A stretch of 64,000 nucleotides of DNA from Entoloma clypeatum (lineage: Eukaryota; Basidiomycota; Agaricomycetes; Agaricales; Entolomataceae). The notes beneath the pieces are model-generated. The model was not told where the DNA came from and did no database searches. It worked only from the letters and a program-made list of their open reading frames with translations. The translations under genes and the position numbers were made by a program. The DNA lies in the NCBI GenBank assembly GCA_963565915.1, contig OY751493.1, forward strand, positions 248,001 through 312,000, given 5' to 3'. Every line of letters starts with the position of its first letter. The first letter of the stretch is position 1. This document shows, piece by piece, positions 11,246-22,300 of this stretch.

Positions 11246-12541
11246 CTATCTGTTCTTGAAGCACATCTTGATACTGATTCCACATCGCATCCACATCCTG
11301 TCTCGCCGGATAGTTGCCTCTGTCTGCAATTCCTCATCTTCAATATCTTCATTTCCAAAATCATTGCCTGTGTTTGATTCACCAAGTGAATCATCTGTAT
11401 TGTCAGACTCTTCAGCTTCCTCTTGTGGATTGTGAATCTGAATGAAGTTGTGAAGGGCAGCTAATGCTGCAGGAATACGTGCTTGAATTTTGATGCTATA
11501 TTCTGGCGCAAGAAGTAAAATGCGAAAGCGCCATTTGAGCACACCAAAAATGCGCTCAATAACATTCCGTGCCTGTGCATGACAGAGGTTGAATAATTCA
11601 TATCTGTTCTGAGGACTTATAGAGATTATCGTTAGAATTCAACATACACTAGAAAGGAAAAAACATACCGTATCTTGACTCGTCCTCACTCTGCAAGATG
11701 ATAGCGAACACTTCGGTAAGGAACCAGAAGTTGGTCACAGTTTGGAAAACCAGCATCTGCAAGATAATACCATCCATCAGGAATGACCAAGTCGGTGTTT
11801 ATAGCATTGTAGTAAACACGTGCATCAGCTGCTGATCCCTCCCATCCTGTGAGTGTGTATGTGAAGAGAAGGTTGAATGTGCAGCAGAAGAGGCAGTTCT
11901 GTGATGTAAATCCTTTGCGATTTTGGAATGCTGTTTGATAAAAGAAGGGAGATGAAAAATGGATATGGCTACCATCAATTGCATCTAATGCATGGCAGAA
12001 AAAAGACCATAGCTTCCGATTTTTACACAGCAGATGAGAGGATGAATCATAGGAGGTTGGCTGAGTGATATGTTTTGGGTAGAATGGAGAGGATGAGAAA
12101 ATTTGGACCATCTTTTTGAAGTATCTGATAATGCATAAAATAGTATCAAAAAAAAACAGAAACCCACTTTGAAATGGTTTCGTTAGACCGTTGGAATCAC
12201 TCACCAGTATGCCAAACAGTCAAACCTGTGACAACCATATAGAGAAAAATAGCCAGTTGTTCCTCCAATGAGAGATATTTTGAATGTGTGTATCCCATAA
12301 TGTAGAGTTCTGCAATGAGCTGTTCAAAGACGTGTTTGGTGACACCTAATTTGCACCGAATGCGCTTCAGATGACCATGGAGGAGTTCCTGAACCCAACC
12401 TTCTCCAGAAAGAATAGATGTATAATAAGGTTCCTTGATGTAAAGAGACTGAAAGATCTGCAGAATAGTAGGAACAATAATATTTGTGATGAGAGCACCA
12501 AGGTGGACAATTTGTTGGTGAAGTCTCATTGACAGAGGCAT
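11246..12541 (-). pseudogene. PIF/Harbinger DDE transposase with two in-frame TGA codons
   Basis: This is a DDE_Tnp_4-type transposase. Exon 1 (12,541 down to about 12,168) includes YIMGYTHSKYLSLEEQLAIFLY and then GE-stop-FQRSNETISK. The stop (TGA, 12,197-12,199) sits where the family has Arg. An intron (GTGGGT to TATCAG) follows. Exon 2 (about 12,124-11,670) holds the first Asp (HALDAIDGSHI), the second Asp (YYLADAGFP) and PYRSVRYHLAE, then a second TGA (11,686-11,688) before GRVKIR. After another short intron the last exon supplies the Glu (RNVIERIFGVLKWRF) and an acidic tail ending at 11,246. The whole DDE triad is present; the two stops are the only visible lesions. Confidence 0.82.
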
Positions 12542-12621
12542 TTGCTCAACGGTAGTACCATTATCTTATCTATATACTCTGTGTCAGTCGGCTCTGGCTC
12601 TGAGCATGACAGATTTGGCAT

Positions 12622-12715
12622 CAGTTCGAGCTCCGATGGCCAGCTGATATGCCATCATCAAATTTGGTGTGCACAGCTGCAAAATTTCATGCAGAAGCAG
12701 CATCCGAACGAGCTC
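12622..12715 (-). repeat. Right terminal inverted repeat of the Harbinger element
   Basis: It is the inverted partner of 8,305-8,400 and ends GAACGAGCTC directly before the TAA duplication at 12,716-12,718. Confidence 0.88.
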
Positions 12716-12827
12716 TAAGTTATTTGAACATTAAAAATGCGAAATGCATTTTTTCAAGCTCTCTTAGTATTTCTCTCATAGACTTGTCGCAAACACAATT
12801 TATTGCGACAGTGAAAGAAAATACAAA

Positions 12828-13715
12828 TCATTTTACATAATGATATGCTGTTCTAAGGTCCAAGCATGGAAACACTATGTCATAATCTTCAACAGGTGGA
12901 TCCTCATGTTGTTCTGTTGTGACGGTATTCCCAGGGGCAGCAATGCCAGCGACTCTGGGAGTGTTGAACACTATTCCGTTATAACTGCCACGATAGGGCT
13001 CAACGAAATGTGAACAGGCTCCATTCTTCTCCCATAAATTCTGAGATGTATTATAAAATCTATCGCATGATTTCGGCTGAGGATCATAGGTTATCCCTAT
13101 GCCATTTAGGTAATCCCCCAGCAAAAAGTCAGAAGCATGGTTTGGATGATGACGATTGTATTTTTCAACAATCAATTCTCAAACCTTGAAGTAGGTGAGA
13201 TCATCATTATAGAGAAGAATCTCTGTGGTATAGTCATCCCAATCAGGAGATGGGAGCGAAGATAGTAACATCAGGGCGCGCATCAACTGAGAAATAGAAT
13301 GATGCATGCTTAGGTGATCATAGATCTTATCGAGATAATCAATCTCGATCACAGGGTGTCGCTTCATTGAAAGTCTGAAGGACAATGCAGCACGGACATC
13401 CGACAGAACTGTCGTGTAGACAGCTCGTCCAAATCTATTCTTTAACTCGAACCAGGTCTCGTGAGATGTGCTTTTGGTGAGTTTGATCAATGGATTTATG
13501 CGGAGTTGAATATTGGCAAGAGCCAATTGATCCCTGATGTTCCATCCTCTGACTAGCATTGCAGCTTTCCGCCTACGTGCGGAGGACTCTAAAGGTCTCT
13601 TTTCAGTGCCAGCAACGATCTGCCACTTTAAGGTATGAACACATGGTGCTCGACCACTCAAGATAGTTGGAGCCATCAAGAACGGGAACAGTAATCAAAG
13701 TGTTGATTGATGACA
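12828..13715 (-). pseudogene. CopE Copia Gag, frameshifted and truncated
   Basis: From ATG 13,715 the minus strand reads MSSINTLITVPVLDGSNYLE and WSSTMCSYLKVAD, the usual Copia Gag opening (UBN2/DUF4219-like). A frameshift near 13,640 moves to the frame VAGTEKRPLESS through LLSSLPSPDWDDYTTEILLYND. A stop at 13,179 is followed in another frame by ELIVEKYNRHHPNHASDF. Nothing recognisable of protease, integrase or RT follows before the Harbinger right end at 12,718. Its LTR and primer-binding site lie 1.5 kb upstream. Confidence 0.6.
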
Positions 13716-15247
13716 TGTTTGATCTGTTTGAAAAACAGTCATCAGCAAAATATCAAGAACAATTTAAACCAATTAAGGTATTGTCTGATTTGTTGACACA
13801 TGTCAGGGAGCTTTGTAATAGCTTTTATTAATGTGACTAGGGGTCACAATGCTGTGGTATTTACTAAAGACGGTCACCTATAGTTCAGGCGATTCCTCCA
13901 TCTTTATTACTCCAGGTGTAATACCTGGTGTGATTCTCCTTACTTCATCGTTACTGTGATTGAAGGGGGATGGTAAGTCCCTTGTTCAAGCTCTTCGGAT
14001 GTTACTTTGGCATGGCACCCAAGGATCCTAGAGAGTCACAGTTCAACAAGTGAAGTGAAAGTAGATGGGGATGCATACTGCTTTTTTCTTTCCACATTTG
14101 CAAGTACAGACATGGTGTGCATGCTGTCCGTATCGTAACTGTGTGACTTTCACCTTCCAGATGCGTGGTGTGACCATGCAATCCAGAGTACAGAGATGTC
14201 GTCTGTGGAAACCGTCATCACGCTGAATAACGCGGATGTCACAGTGTGACCAATGGTTTGCTTGGATGAAATCATAGTGGAAGCAGATGCAAGATCCTTT
14301 CATCTAGGAATGATTTTAAGTCAGCATCAGATCTGAGATCGTGCAACCATAAAAATGGGAAGTCCCTGAGGCAGCCATAAAGGGTGCTCCATCAGGTACA
14401 GGATGCAATGGATCAAGATTGATTGAAAAAAAAGGTTCAAGGAACAGAAAGTTCCTGAGAATCATGATGTCTGAATGTCAGCACATCGAGATATACTCAA
14501 TTTGGTTTGTAAAACCATAAACTCATTCTAAGGGCATTGATTAGATCAAATGCTGATAATTGTGAGAAAATCTTGCTTCTCAAGCAGGCGTCATCACCTC
14601 TGCTTTTAGGTATATCTATATGTCAATGCTCAAAACAAGTAAGAACTTGGAGCAACAGATAACCATATAGCATTGGCCTTTGAAAGGTTTGTGCTATTGA
14701 CAGGACATGTCACAGCATGTGAAATGTAGACTGCAACTGCAAGCAAGCTCAGTAGGTTTTGTCATACATGTTGCACATAAGCAGTGGTGGCAGCCGATAA
14801 GGCACACAGCACACTAGCTATACAAAAATTGTCCAAATATAGATGTAGGCCATGAAGGCGCTAGTCTAGATCAAGGACTGGAGCGCTGGCAGTAGCTGCG
14901 AGCAAGCTCAGCAGATCTTACACTGTTAAACCCAGAGGCAATCACATGAGATGAGCGTGATGCATTCAGCACTCCAGAGCGCTCAACAGCCTTGGACATC
15001 AGAACTAGGTGCAGCCGAAAAACGGCACTCACTAGTCTGGAACCCCCAAGTATCAAAAACAGATAACTAGCTTATGCTACTAGTTTAACGAGGATAGACG
15101 GCAGCAGCCTGAAAGGCGCACATGTCATCGCTCACTGGTCATAGACCAGGTTAGTATCATACAGGCATAGTAGTCACAGCAGCTCTGTTAGAGCGCGCAA
15201 ACTACTCTAGAACTTAGAGGGATAAACCCAAGCCTAGGGGCTATCCG
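13716..15247 (-). other. CopE leader with degenerate internal repeats, no gene
   Basis: This is the 1.5-kb stretch between the CopE primer-binding site and gag. Recurring words are spaced irregularly at 14,730-15,140: GCAAGCTCAG at about 14,740 and 14,900, and GCAGCC-GA-AAGGC-CAC variants near 14,790, 15,010 and 15,105. No ORF with a recognisable domain was seen. Confidence 0.4.
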
Positions 15248-15259
15248 GGGCCCATAACC
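15248..15259 (-). promoter_or_regulatory. CopE primer-binding site, half-tRNA(iMet) type
   Basis: On the minus strand GGTTATGGGCCC directly follows the LTR. It is complementary to the anticodon-loop region GGGCCCATAACC of initiator tRNA-Met, the site used by Drosophila copia through a cleaved tRNA half. The same 12-mer abuts the CopA and CopB LTRs. Confidence 0.75.
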
Positions 15260-15662
15260 TATTGAACAGCACGCCTTGCAGATGCAGAGGAAGCCTGGTT
15301 AATGATACTCATATTGAAGCGAAGAGGGTTGAGATGTTTGAAGAAGAGTGGGCGATGATAGAACTACTGGTATTAGCTCTGTTATACTACACTATTTACA
15401 TGCAGTATTTATACCTATGGAAATGTGCACAGACCAACTATGAGCTAGTAACACTATCGGCTAGAATGTGATGGAACATCTTGGTACACAGCATCAAGGC
15501 TGTGGTGCACAGCATTCTGAGTCACAGAGATGACTCAGAGATCTAGAACTAGTCTAGATTGTTCTATGTCTAGAACACTTCATGTGGTCAGGCCACATGG
15601 TAAAACACATGATTGTAGTCATGTGATTGACTGTTGATACATCCATATTTGAATGTTCAACA
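15260..15662 (-). repeat. CopE 5' LTR
   Basis: On the minus strand it runs TGTTGAACATTC to CTGTTCAATA, 403 bp, and abuts the primer-binding site. It contains the palindromic word TCTAGACTAGTTCTAGA and a run of CATGTG-type words. No second copy is visible, so the 3' LTR is lost or outside. Confidence 0.65.
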
Positions 15663-15770
15663 CAAACCTCATTCTAAGTCCTTTCCCATCATTCCACATT
15701 TCCTCTCTCACAAGGCCTGAGTGTTGGTGTTTAGTGTTGCTAACATACACCACAGCGTCCAGATTGGACA

Positions 15771-16105
15771 ACCAGTGGAGAAGGGCCAAGGCAGTCTCTC
15801 AAAGACTTAGGCCCGATGGGGGAAAGAAGAAATTCAAGGTTAATTATAACCCTGCACCCCGAAACACGCACTTCGCTCCAGACCCAAATGCCATGGACAT
15901 TGACTGGCTGACTGCCGAAGAAAGAGACGACCACTTTTAAAAAGGGTTGTGCTTTGGGCAGGACATCGTGCTGATGCACACAAAGGAGGAAAGATCCCGG
16001 TTGCAAACAATACGTTCAAGAAAGCTTCCAAGGCATTTTCAAAGACTTACCAAATGAGGAACAAGATGCCTTAATCTCTGAAATGGAGAAACAGGGTTTT
16101 CAATA
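15771..16105 (+). pseudogene. GyD Gag C-terminal fragment with degraded zinc knuckle
   Basis: The plus strand reads LRPDGGKKKFKVNYNPAPRN, then DPNAMDIDWLTAEERDDHF, a stop, KGLCFG and further degenerate codons. The order (basic, AMDIDW, E-R-HF-KKGLCF) is the stretch just before the CCHC knuckle of agaricomycete Gypsy Gag. The knuckle Cys and His are no longer readable. The N-terminal part is absent, because similarity starts just right of the CopE LTR. Confidence 0.55.
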
Positions 16106-16120
16106 AAGCGGCCTGTACTG

Positions 16121-16590
16121 ATGTCAGCCCCCGCTCAGTTTTCAATCTCCTTATCCCCTGTAATTGTAGCCAACATGAATGACAAATCTTTTTCAATCCC
16201 CATTTCAATGTCAGGAGAAGGAGAAAGCATTGATGAAAGACTAAAGATAAACGCCCTGATAGACTCAGGAGCAGGAGGAACCTTCTTGGATCAGAAGTTC
16301 GCCACAGCCAATCAAATGGAGCTTATTCTGTTACTAAAGCCCATTTGTGTGTTCAATGTGGATGGAACAAAAAACAAAGAAGGGAATGATCACCCATTTT
16401 ACATGGAAGAAGATCTGGATTGATAACAAAGAACTCAACATCAGGTTCTTGGTCACCGGACTTGGAAAGGAAACCACCATTTTGGGGTTACCATGGTTGA
16501 AACAATACAATGCAAAGATTGATTGGGAAAAAGGAACCTTGGATATTGAAACTATCAAGTTCAAGAAGACGAGTCATGAGGAAGAAATTT
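16121..16590 (+). pseudogene. GyD retropepsin
   Basis: The aspartic protease motif ALIDSGAGGTFLDQ lies at about 16,255-16,296. After a frameshift near 16,350-16,420 the frame continues with IRFLVTGLGKETTILGLPWLKQYNAKIDWEKGTL. ILG-x-PWL-x(3)-N is the second conserved block of Gypsy retropepsins. The active Asp is intact, but the frame is broken. Confidence 0.8.
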
Positions 16591-16736
16591 GATGGGCTCT
16601 TGGCATAAAAAGACAAGAAACCCATTGCAATTGCAGCATGAATGAAAGAGAAACCTAAACAAAGGATCTTTGCGATGATGATGATGAAGAGACCCTTAAA
16701 CCAAAAAAGGAGGCTCTACTGGCAAATGGACCTATC

Positions 16737-17177
16737 TTGAAAAGAATAGATGAAGAATCAGACGATGACCTTGACCTATTCAGGACATATGTCACAACGG
16801 ACGAACCCATTGAGGATATTTGGATCCAAGCCAAAACCTCAATCTCCCAGAAACTCTCACACAATACGGACACCGTGGACAAACCAAAGAAAGAACTACC
16901 AGAACGATACAGTCAGTATCAGAAGGTGTTCAAGAAAACGGCATCTGAGAGATTACTGGAACACAAACCATGGGACCACGCAATTGACTTAAAACTGGAC
17001 TTCACCCCGAAAGACTGCAAAGTTTATCCTTTGTCACCGGAAGAACAAACAAAATTGGATGAATTCCTTGATGAGAACCTTTGAAAGGGGTACATCAGAC
17101 CCTCAAAATCACCAATGCGTCACCCTTTTTCTTTGTAGCAAAAAAGGACTCGGATAAACTCAGACCATGTCAGGACT
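16737..17177 (+). pseudogene. GyD reverse transcriptase, N-terminal part
   Basis: The ORF at 16,737-17,084 carries the RT connector ERYSQYQKVFKKTASERLLEH and DHAIDLKLDFTPKDCKVYPLSP. A stop follows, then [21 protein letters not shown] with a small deletion, and KLRPCQDY. The reading breaks at 17,177 because the hAT-like element sits there. It resumes on the far side at 25,238. Confidence 0.82.
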
Positions 17178-17707
17178 ATCAGTGATAAGGCATAGCATGA
17201 GTCCGGGTGACCCACAGGTCACCACGAGTAGACCCATGGGAATACTCGCAGGTCACCTCACTCGCGGATCCGAGTCATCCATGGGACGAAACCCGCGCGG
17301 ATCCAAGTTCGCATTGTGGAGTGCACAGGTACCCGCGCGGGTACTTGTGAGTAATTCTTGAAACTAATCTACTCATCATAACATAGGGCATTAATAGTAT
17401 AAGAGTAGACTAAGTTGTAGAATATGGGTTCAGCATATAGAAATTAATAGAATGGTGTTTTGAAATGAAGTTGGGACTGTGAATACATCTTAGAGGATTA
17501 TATTAATGCATTAGAATGAGTTGAAACCCCTGACAATGACTGCTTTGTGGGTATGGAAAGTGTATTCTGCTGAAAATGCAGGTGTGAGCTGGCATTTGCC
17601 CAGATGGAACTGGGGGTCCCCAGGCTTATCCCTGCCATCAAAGGCTACCTATATACGTCCTGTATAATATGCAAAGGAGACGAGAGGCATACGTCCCACA
17701 GTTGGCC

Positions 17708-18049
17708 TAATGATGTAACCGACGTAGGCAGCCCAAAGGGCGCTCAAGACGTAGCGGTACGAAGGCATATGGAAGCTAGACTAACCTGGTTAAGAGACAT
17801 TAGTGGAATCAAGAAGCTAACTAGCTACAACGTCTCAGAGAACTGGGTGTTCAAGAGTTAGGATTCATCGTACTAAATACATGGGTATTTATACTAATCC
17901 AATATGCGCACGGACCATTGTACAAACAATACATAAACAAGTCATGCGTCCGTGGTTGTACCATAAACTCACATATATGGTAATAGTGACTTTATAGTCA
18001 CTTTCTGTGACAAGCACATGGTGCGACATATCTGGCGATATGTTCAACA
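17708..18049 (-). repeat. CopA1 3' LTR
   Basis: On the minus strand it runs TGTTGAACATATCGCC to GGTTACATCATTA. The non-canonical TA end is fixed by the perfect target duplication around CopA2. The coding end of the upstream ORF (SALWAAYVGYII) is also present here. Confidence 0.88.
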
Positions 18050-18056
18050 CTCCCCC

Positions 18057-19388
18057 TCACTTAGAATCCCGGGTAGGTTTCGTAAGTGGAGTATAAGGCT
18101 CTTTAAACTCCATCCGGAGTAGAGCGCGGAATTTCTCAAATTCCTGGCGACCAAGTGGCTTGGTAAACATATCAGCCGGATTCTCAGTTCCCGGAACGAA
18201 CCGTGGTTCGATCAATCCATCTTGAACTCTATCGCGTATAGCAAAGTGATGGATTGCCATATGTTTGGTTCTGCCTTCAGTAACTGGGTTTTGCGCATTG
18301 AAAATCGCGCCTTGGTTGTCTACATGGAACGGCATTTTGGTAATGTCCTGTAGTCCAAGCTCTTTGAAGAGATGAGTAACCCATTCGCACTCCCGCGAAC
18401 ATTCACTGGCAGCAACCATTTCTGCCTCAGTGGACGAATGTGCCACTGTCTTCTGCTTGCGACTTTTCCAAAGAACAAGTCCTCCTGCAAGCTTAAGGAA
18501 ATATCCCGATTGGGATTTTCTATCAGATGGGTCTGATGCCCAGTCTGAATCTGTCCATGCTTCAAAGGAAGCTTTGGATCGACCATCATAGATTATAGAA
18601 TAGTCTTGAGTACCGACAAGATATCTGATAATCCGTAGAGCGTACTTCTCATGCTCTTTGGAAGGGTTTGCAGACATTTGTGACATTTTTGCAACTGCAA
18701 AAGCAATGTCCGGTCTCGTTCCAATGGACAAGTACAACAACGATCCAATGATCATTTGGTACCTCGTTTTGAGTGTGGGATCCACCTCCCCCTCATTTGG
18801 TGCAGGGTAATAACCCTTTGGGAGTGGAGTGTCAGCAGCCTTTGCATTTTCTAAGCCAAAGCGCTTAATGATCTTCTTCAGGTATTCTGACTGATCGATT
18901 GTTATGATCTGCTTTTCCGAATCTTGTCGTATTCTCATACGCAAGAATTCTTTAGCAATACCAAGATCACGACTTTCCCATTTATTTTTAAAGTCAGATT
19001 TTATCTTGCGAACAAGATCTGGGTTTGATCCCATGAACAGGCCGTCATCAACATAGATCAAAGCGATTATTAAATCACCTGATTGTTTGTTGTGGTAAAC
19101 AAAGACGCCTGAGTCAGTTCTACAGCGAGTAAAACCTAGCTTCTCCATTGATGCATTGAGCGCGATCCACCACGCTCTTGCCGCCTGTTTAAGGCCATAG
19201 AGTGCTTTTAATAAACGGATGACCTTCCGTTCTTGGCCTTTGACAACAAAGCCTTCGGGTTGATTCATATAGATTTCTTCATCGAGCTCTCCATAGAGAA
19301 AAGCTGATTTGACATCTACTCCTTCAATCACCCATCCTTCAAGCGCAGCTATGGCGAAGAGGATCCGGATAGTCTCGAAACATATCAC
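18057..19388 (-). CDS. CopA1 reverse transcriptase C-terminal part and RNase H
   Basis: This frame continues the pol read from 19,385-23,263 after a frameshift. It carries the RT blocks SAFLYGELDEEIYMNQPEGF and LYGLKQAARAW and the catalytic YVDD (near 19,055). RNase H follows with TDSDWASD (near 18,550), HSSTEAEMVAA, DNQGAI and HHFAIRDRV, ending NPADMFTKPLG near the stop. All visible catalytic residues are intact. The nominal Met at 19,388 is an artefact of the frame: RT homology begins further upstream, at WVFDVKTDG near 19,485, in this same frame. Confidence 0.88.
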   Translation of the reverse strand: MICFETIRILFAIAALEGWVIEGVDVKSAFLYGELDEEIYMNQPEGFVVKGQERKVIRLLKALYGLKQAARAWWIALNASMEKLGFTRCRTDSGVFVYHNKQSGDLIIALIYVDDGLFMGSNPDLVRKIKSDFKNKWESRDLGIAKEFLRMRIRQDSEKQIITIDQSEYLKKIIKRFGLENAKAADTPLPKGYYPAPNEGEVDPTLKTRYQMIIGSLLYLSIGTRPDIAFAVAKMSQMSANPSKEHEKYALRIIRYLVGTQDYSIIYDGRSKASFEAWTDSDWASDPSDRKSQSGYFLKLAGGLVLWKSRKQKTVAHSSTEAEMVAASECSRECEWVTHLFKELGLQDITKMPFHVDNQGAIFNAQNPVTEGRTKHMAIHHFAIRDRVQDGLIEPRFVPGTENPADMFTKPLGRQEFEKFRALLRMEFKEPYTPLTKPTRDSK

Positions 19389-22300
19389 AGGTGAGAAGAT
19401 CTCATCAAAATCGATACCCTCGATCTGTGAGAAACCCTTGGCAACGAGTCGTGCCTTCTTTCGTCCGTCAGTTTTAACGTCGAATACCCATCGATTTCAC
19501 GACCTTTAGGTAGGTCAACCAACTTAAAGACATTGCGCTTCCGGAGGGCTTCTAGTTCCTCACGGCATGCTGCTTTCCATTCAAGCTTTTCCTTTTCAGG
19601 TAGCTTATTTATGTCCTTCATTTGCCAAGACTTTGGGTCTTGTGGAATTTCGTCATATGCAGGGATTGCTTTAGATAGCAAGTGCGCAAGCATTTGTGAC
19701 TGTCCTCCCCCTTCCCTAATATAGAGTGATTCCTCCATATCTATATCCGAATTTGGATTGGAATTGTTCTGATACATCTGAGGATCAGCGGAGCTAGTTG
19801 ATGGAACAGCGCCAGATTGCTGGGGTCTGGTCTCCGATCGGGGATTATAGGCGTATCGCCGTGAATCCTCCTGAACGGTTCTGCTCCAATCACGCTGATT
19901 TTGATGCAAGGCCTCAGCCGGGTCATTCCCGTAAACATTTCCAGGACGCTGGGGTATAACCCGAGTACGACGAGGACGATCAGTTTGTGGACGATAATCG
20001 CCTGGTAAGGTACGATCATCGTTTGGTGCATCTATGCGCACACGTTTCCCTGGATTGCGAGTCCGGGGAACCCACTGCTGATTCTCAGCGGTGTCCTGTC
20101 TGTTTGTTCCATCAGAAGTCTGATTGGAACCTTCGGGAAGCTGACCAGTTTGGTCGCTATTTGTATCAGGGAGGTTATGATTGTCATCATGGGTTCCTGG
20201 ATTAGACGGGTAATGTGAACCGCCAGGACCATGTGCATCATTGTCTTCCGAATGGAAATCGTCGGTTGGTAAATCAGACGGGCCATCATGTCCATTTGCA
20301 TCATCGTTTCCCATATCGTCTGATGTTGGATCATGGTATTGTGTTATCGAAGGTATTTTGTTCAATGTAGAACATTTTGGGAACAGCTGTTCATCAAACA
20401 TTGCTGTGACACCTATGAAGACCATGTTGTTTGACATCCGCATAAACCGGTAACCTTTAGTTCCAGTTTTAAATCCGATGAAGATCATCAGCTCGGATTT
20501 AGCGGTGGTAGTACGAACTTCTTTCGGAAGAAAGACATAAGCACCACATCCAAAAACGTATAGGTTCGACACATCAGGCTTTTCCTTTTTAAGGGACTCA
20601 TACGGAGTAAGCCATCCATGTCTTTTCAATGGAGTTCGGTTATACAAGTGAAGTGCATGTTCTACCGCAAATTGAATCCATATTTCGGGTAGGCAAGCAT
20701 CATGCAACATAGCAAGTGCTTTATCCATTAAAGTTCTGTTAAAACGTTCTGCTCGACCGTTTTGTTGTGGCTGGTGCGGCACAGTAACTTCACCCTGGAT
20801 TCCCATCTCACGCATATCTGCTTGGAAAGGGACAAACTCACCGCCGCCATCAAAACGCCAAGTTTTAATTGTCGTATTGAATTGGTTTTTAACCATGGCA
20901 TTAAAATCACGAAGTGCAGAGTGTGCATCGGATTTTAGTCTCAATAAAGAGATCCAGGCGTGTGATGTGTAGTCATCAACAAAGCTGATATAATAATTAT
21001 ATTTGCTATAAGTCGCCTTCTTGAATTGCTTTAAATCCGAATGGATTAGCTCAAGAGGTGCTTTAGCGCGTGTCTGAGATGGTGGGAAAGATTTTGAAGG
21101 CATCTTTCCAAGAGCGCATCCTTTGCAGGGTCGCTCAGTGGACGGTTTGTCCATTCCATTGAAACCTTTGACATGTTTAGAAGCATGTCGCAGTACTTCA
21201 TGTGAAGGGTGTCCGAATCGCTTGTGCCAGGTGTCATAATCAACAGATTGTGAGACACTAAGACTAACCAAGTGTATTCGTTCCTTTTTAATGATCGTGG
21301 CATTTAGCCAATAAATCGATTCATTTGCCTTATGAGGATAACACATAAACAAAGGAAGACCTGAATTGGTCTTTAGCGCGATCGAACCAAATCGTCCGCT
21401 AATTTCATTTCCTTGTTTAAGAATCTCGCCTACAGATAAAAGACGAACGTCTAAATCTGGTATGTAATAAACGGGTGATAGACGAGTTATTTTATTTTGT
21501 TCTCGCCCGTTTTTCTTGATGGTGTGATTAATCAACACCGTTCCTTGTCCAAGGATCTGAATAGTGTGACCTTTCTGTGCAATTTGCACAGATTGACGAT
21601 CTTTTAATGGGGTATACTCAATGAAATCATTGATATCATAAGTAAAGTGCAATGATGCACCTGAATCAAGAATCCAATTGGATTGATTCTGTTTCTTACA
21701 TTCAGCACAATTCGCATAATGAGAATTTATTTGCGCTATAAGCGCGCGTACAGCAGGTGACAAAAATACATTGGACCGCCGTCCATTCACTCGTCTCCAA
21801 AGAGGCTTCTGTGAAGTATTTGTTAACTGCGTTGTACGTGCTGTCGAATGTGAAACATACCCCATGTCGTTGTTGTTTCCATCACCACGGGAAACTTCAT
21901 ACTCCATATAGTCATTGACGTATCCTTCATCGTAATAGCCCCTTATGGTGGGGGCTATGTCTTCTGTCTCCATCTCATCGGCCCAGCTGATTCTACTCGG
22001 TGTTTCTTCGAAAACCGGAATGCAGTGATTCCGGGGGTCCATTGTCGGAGGCGCTGAGAGCGGCCTTGACGTTGCAGCTTCATTACGTTGAAGTGCAGGG
22101 ACCTCGACGAGGCGAGTTAGATTCTGAGCTGTTGGAGGGACACCAATGCTGTTAGCTAGTGTGCGCGCTCCATCCAGGTCCGTAAAAGGGCCTGGGCCAG
22201 GAATGTTACCAATCGCAAGCGATTGGTTGTTCCTTATCCTCCAATCGGTGGATGATGAGGGGTGCGGAGTGAAGATAGACCCATTTCCGTAAATGACCGT

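Larger units (their letters stand above)
8305..12715. mobile_element. PIF/Harbinger transposon, ends and target duplication intact
   Basis: The left end (8,305-8,400) and the right end (about 12,622-12,715) are inverted copies of about 95 bp with only a few mismatches. Both ends begin GAGCTCGTTC. They are flanked by TAA at 8,302-8,304 and TAA at 12,716-12,718, the 3-bp duplication expected of this superfamily. Inside, the two expected genes are convergent: a Myb/SANT-like protein on plus from the left end and a DDE transposase on minus from the right end. The ends look mobilisable in trans, but both genes are damaged. Confidence 0.88.
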
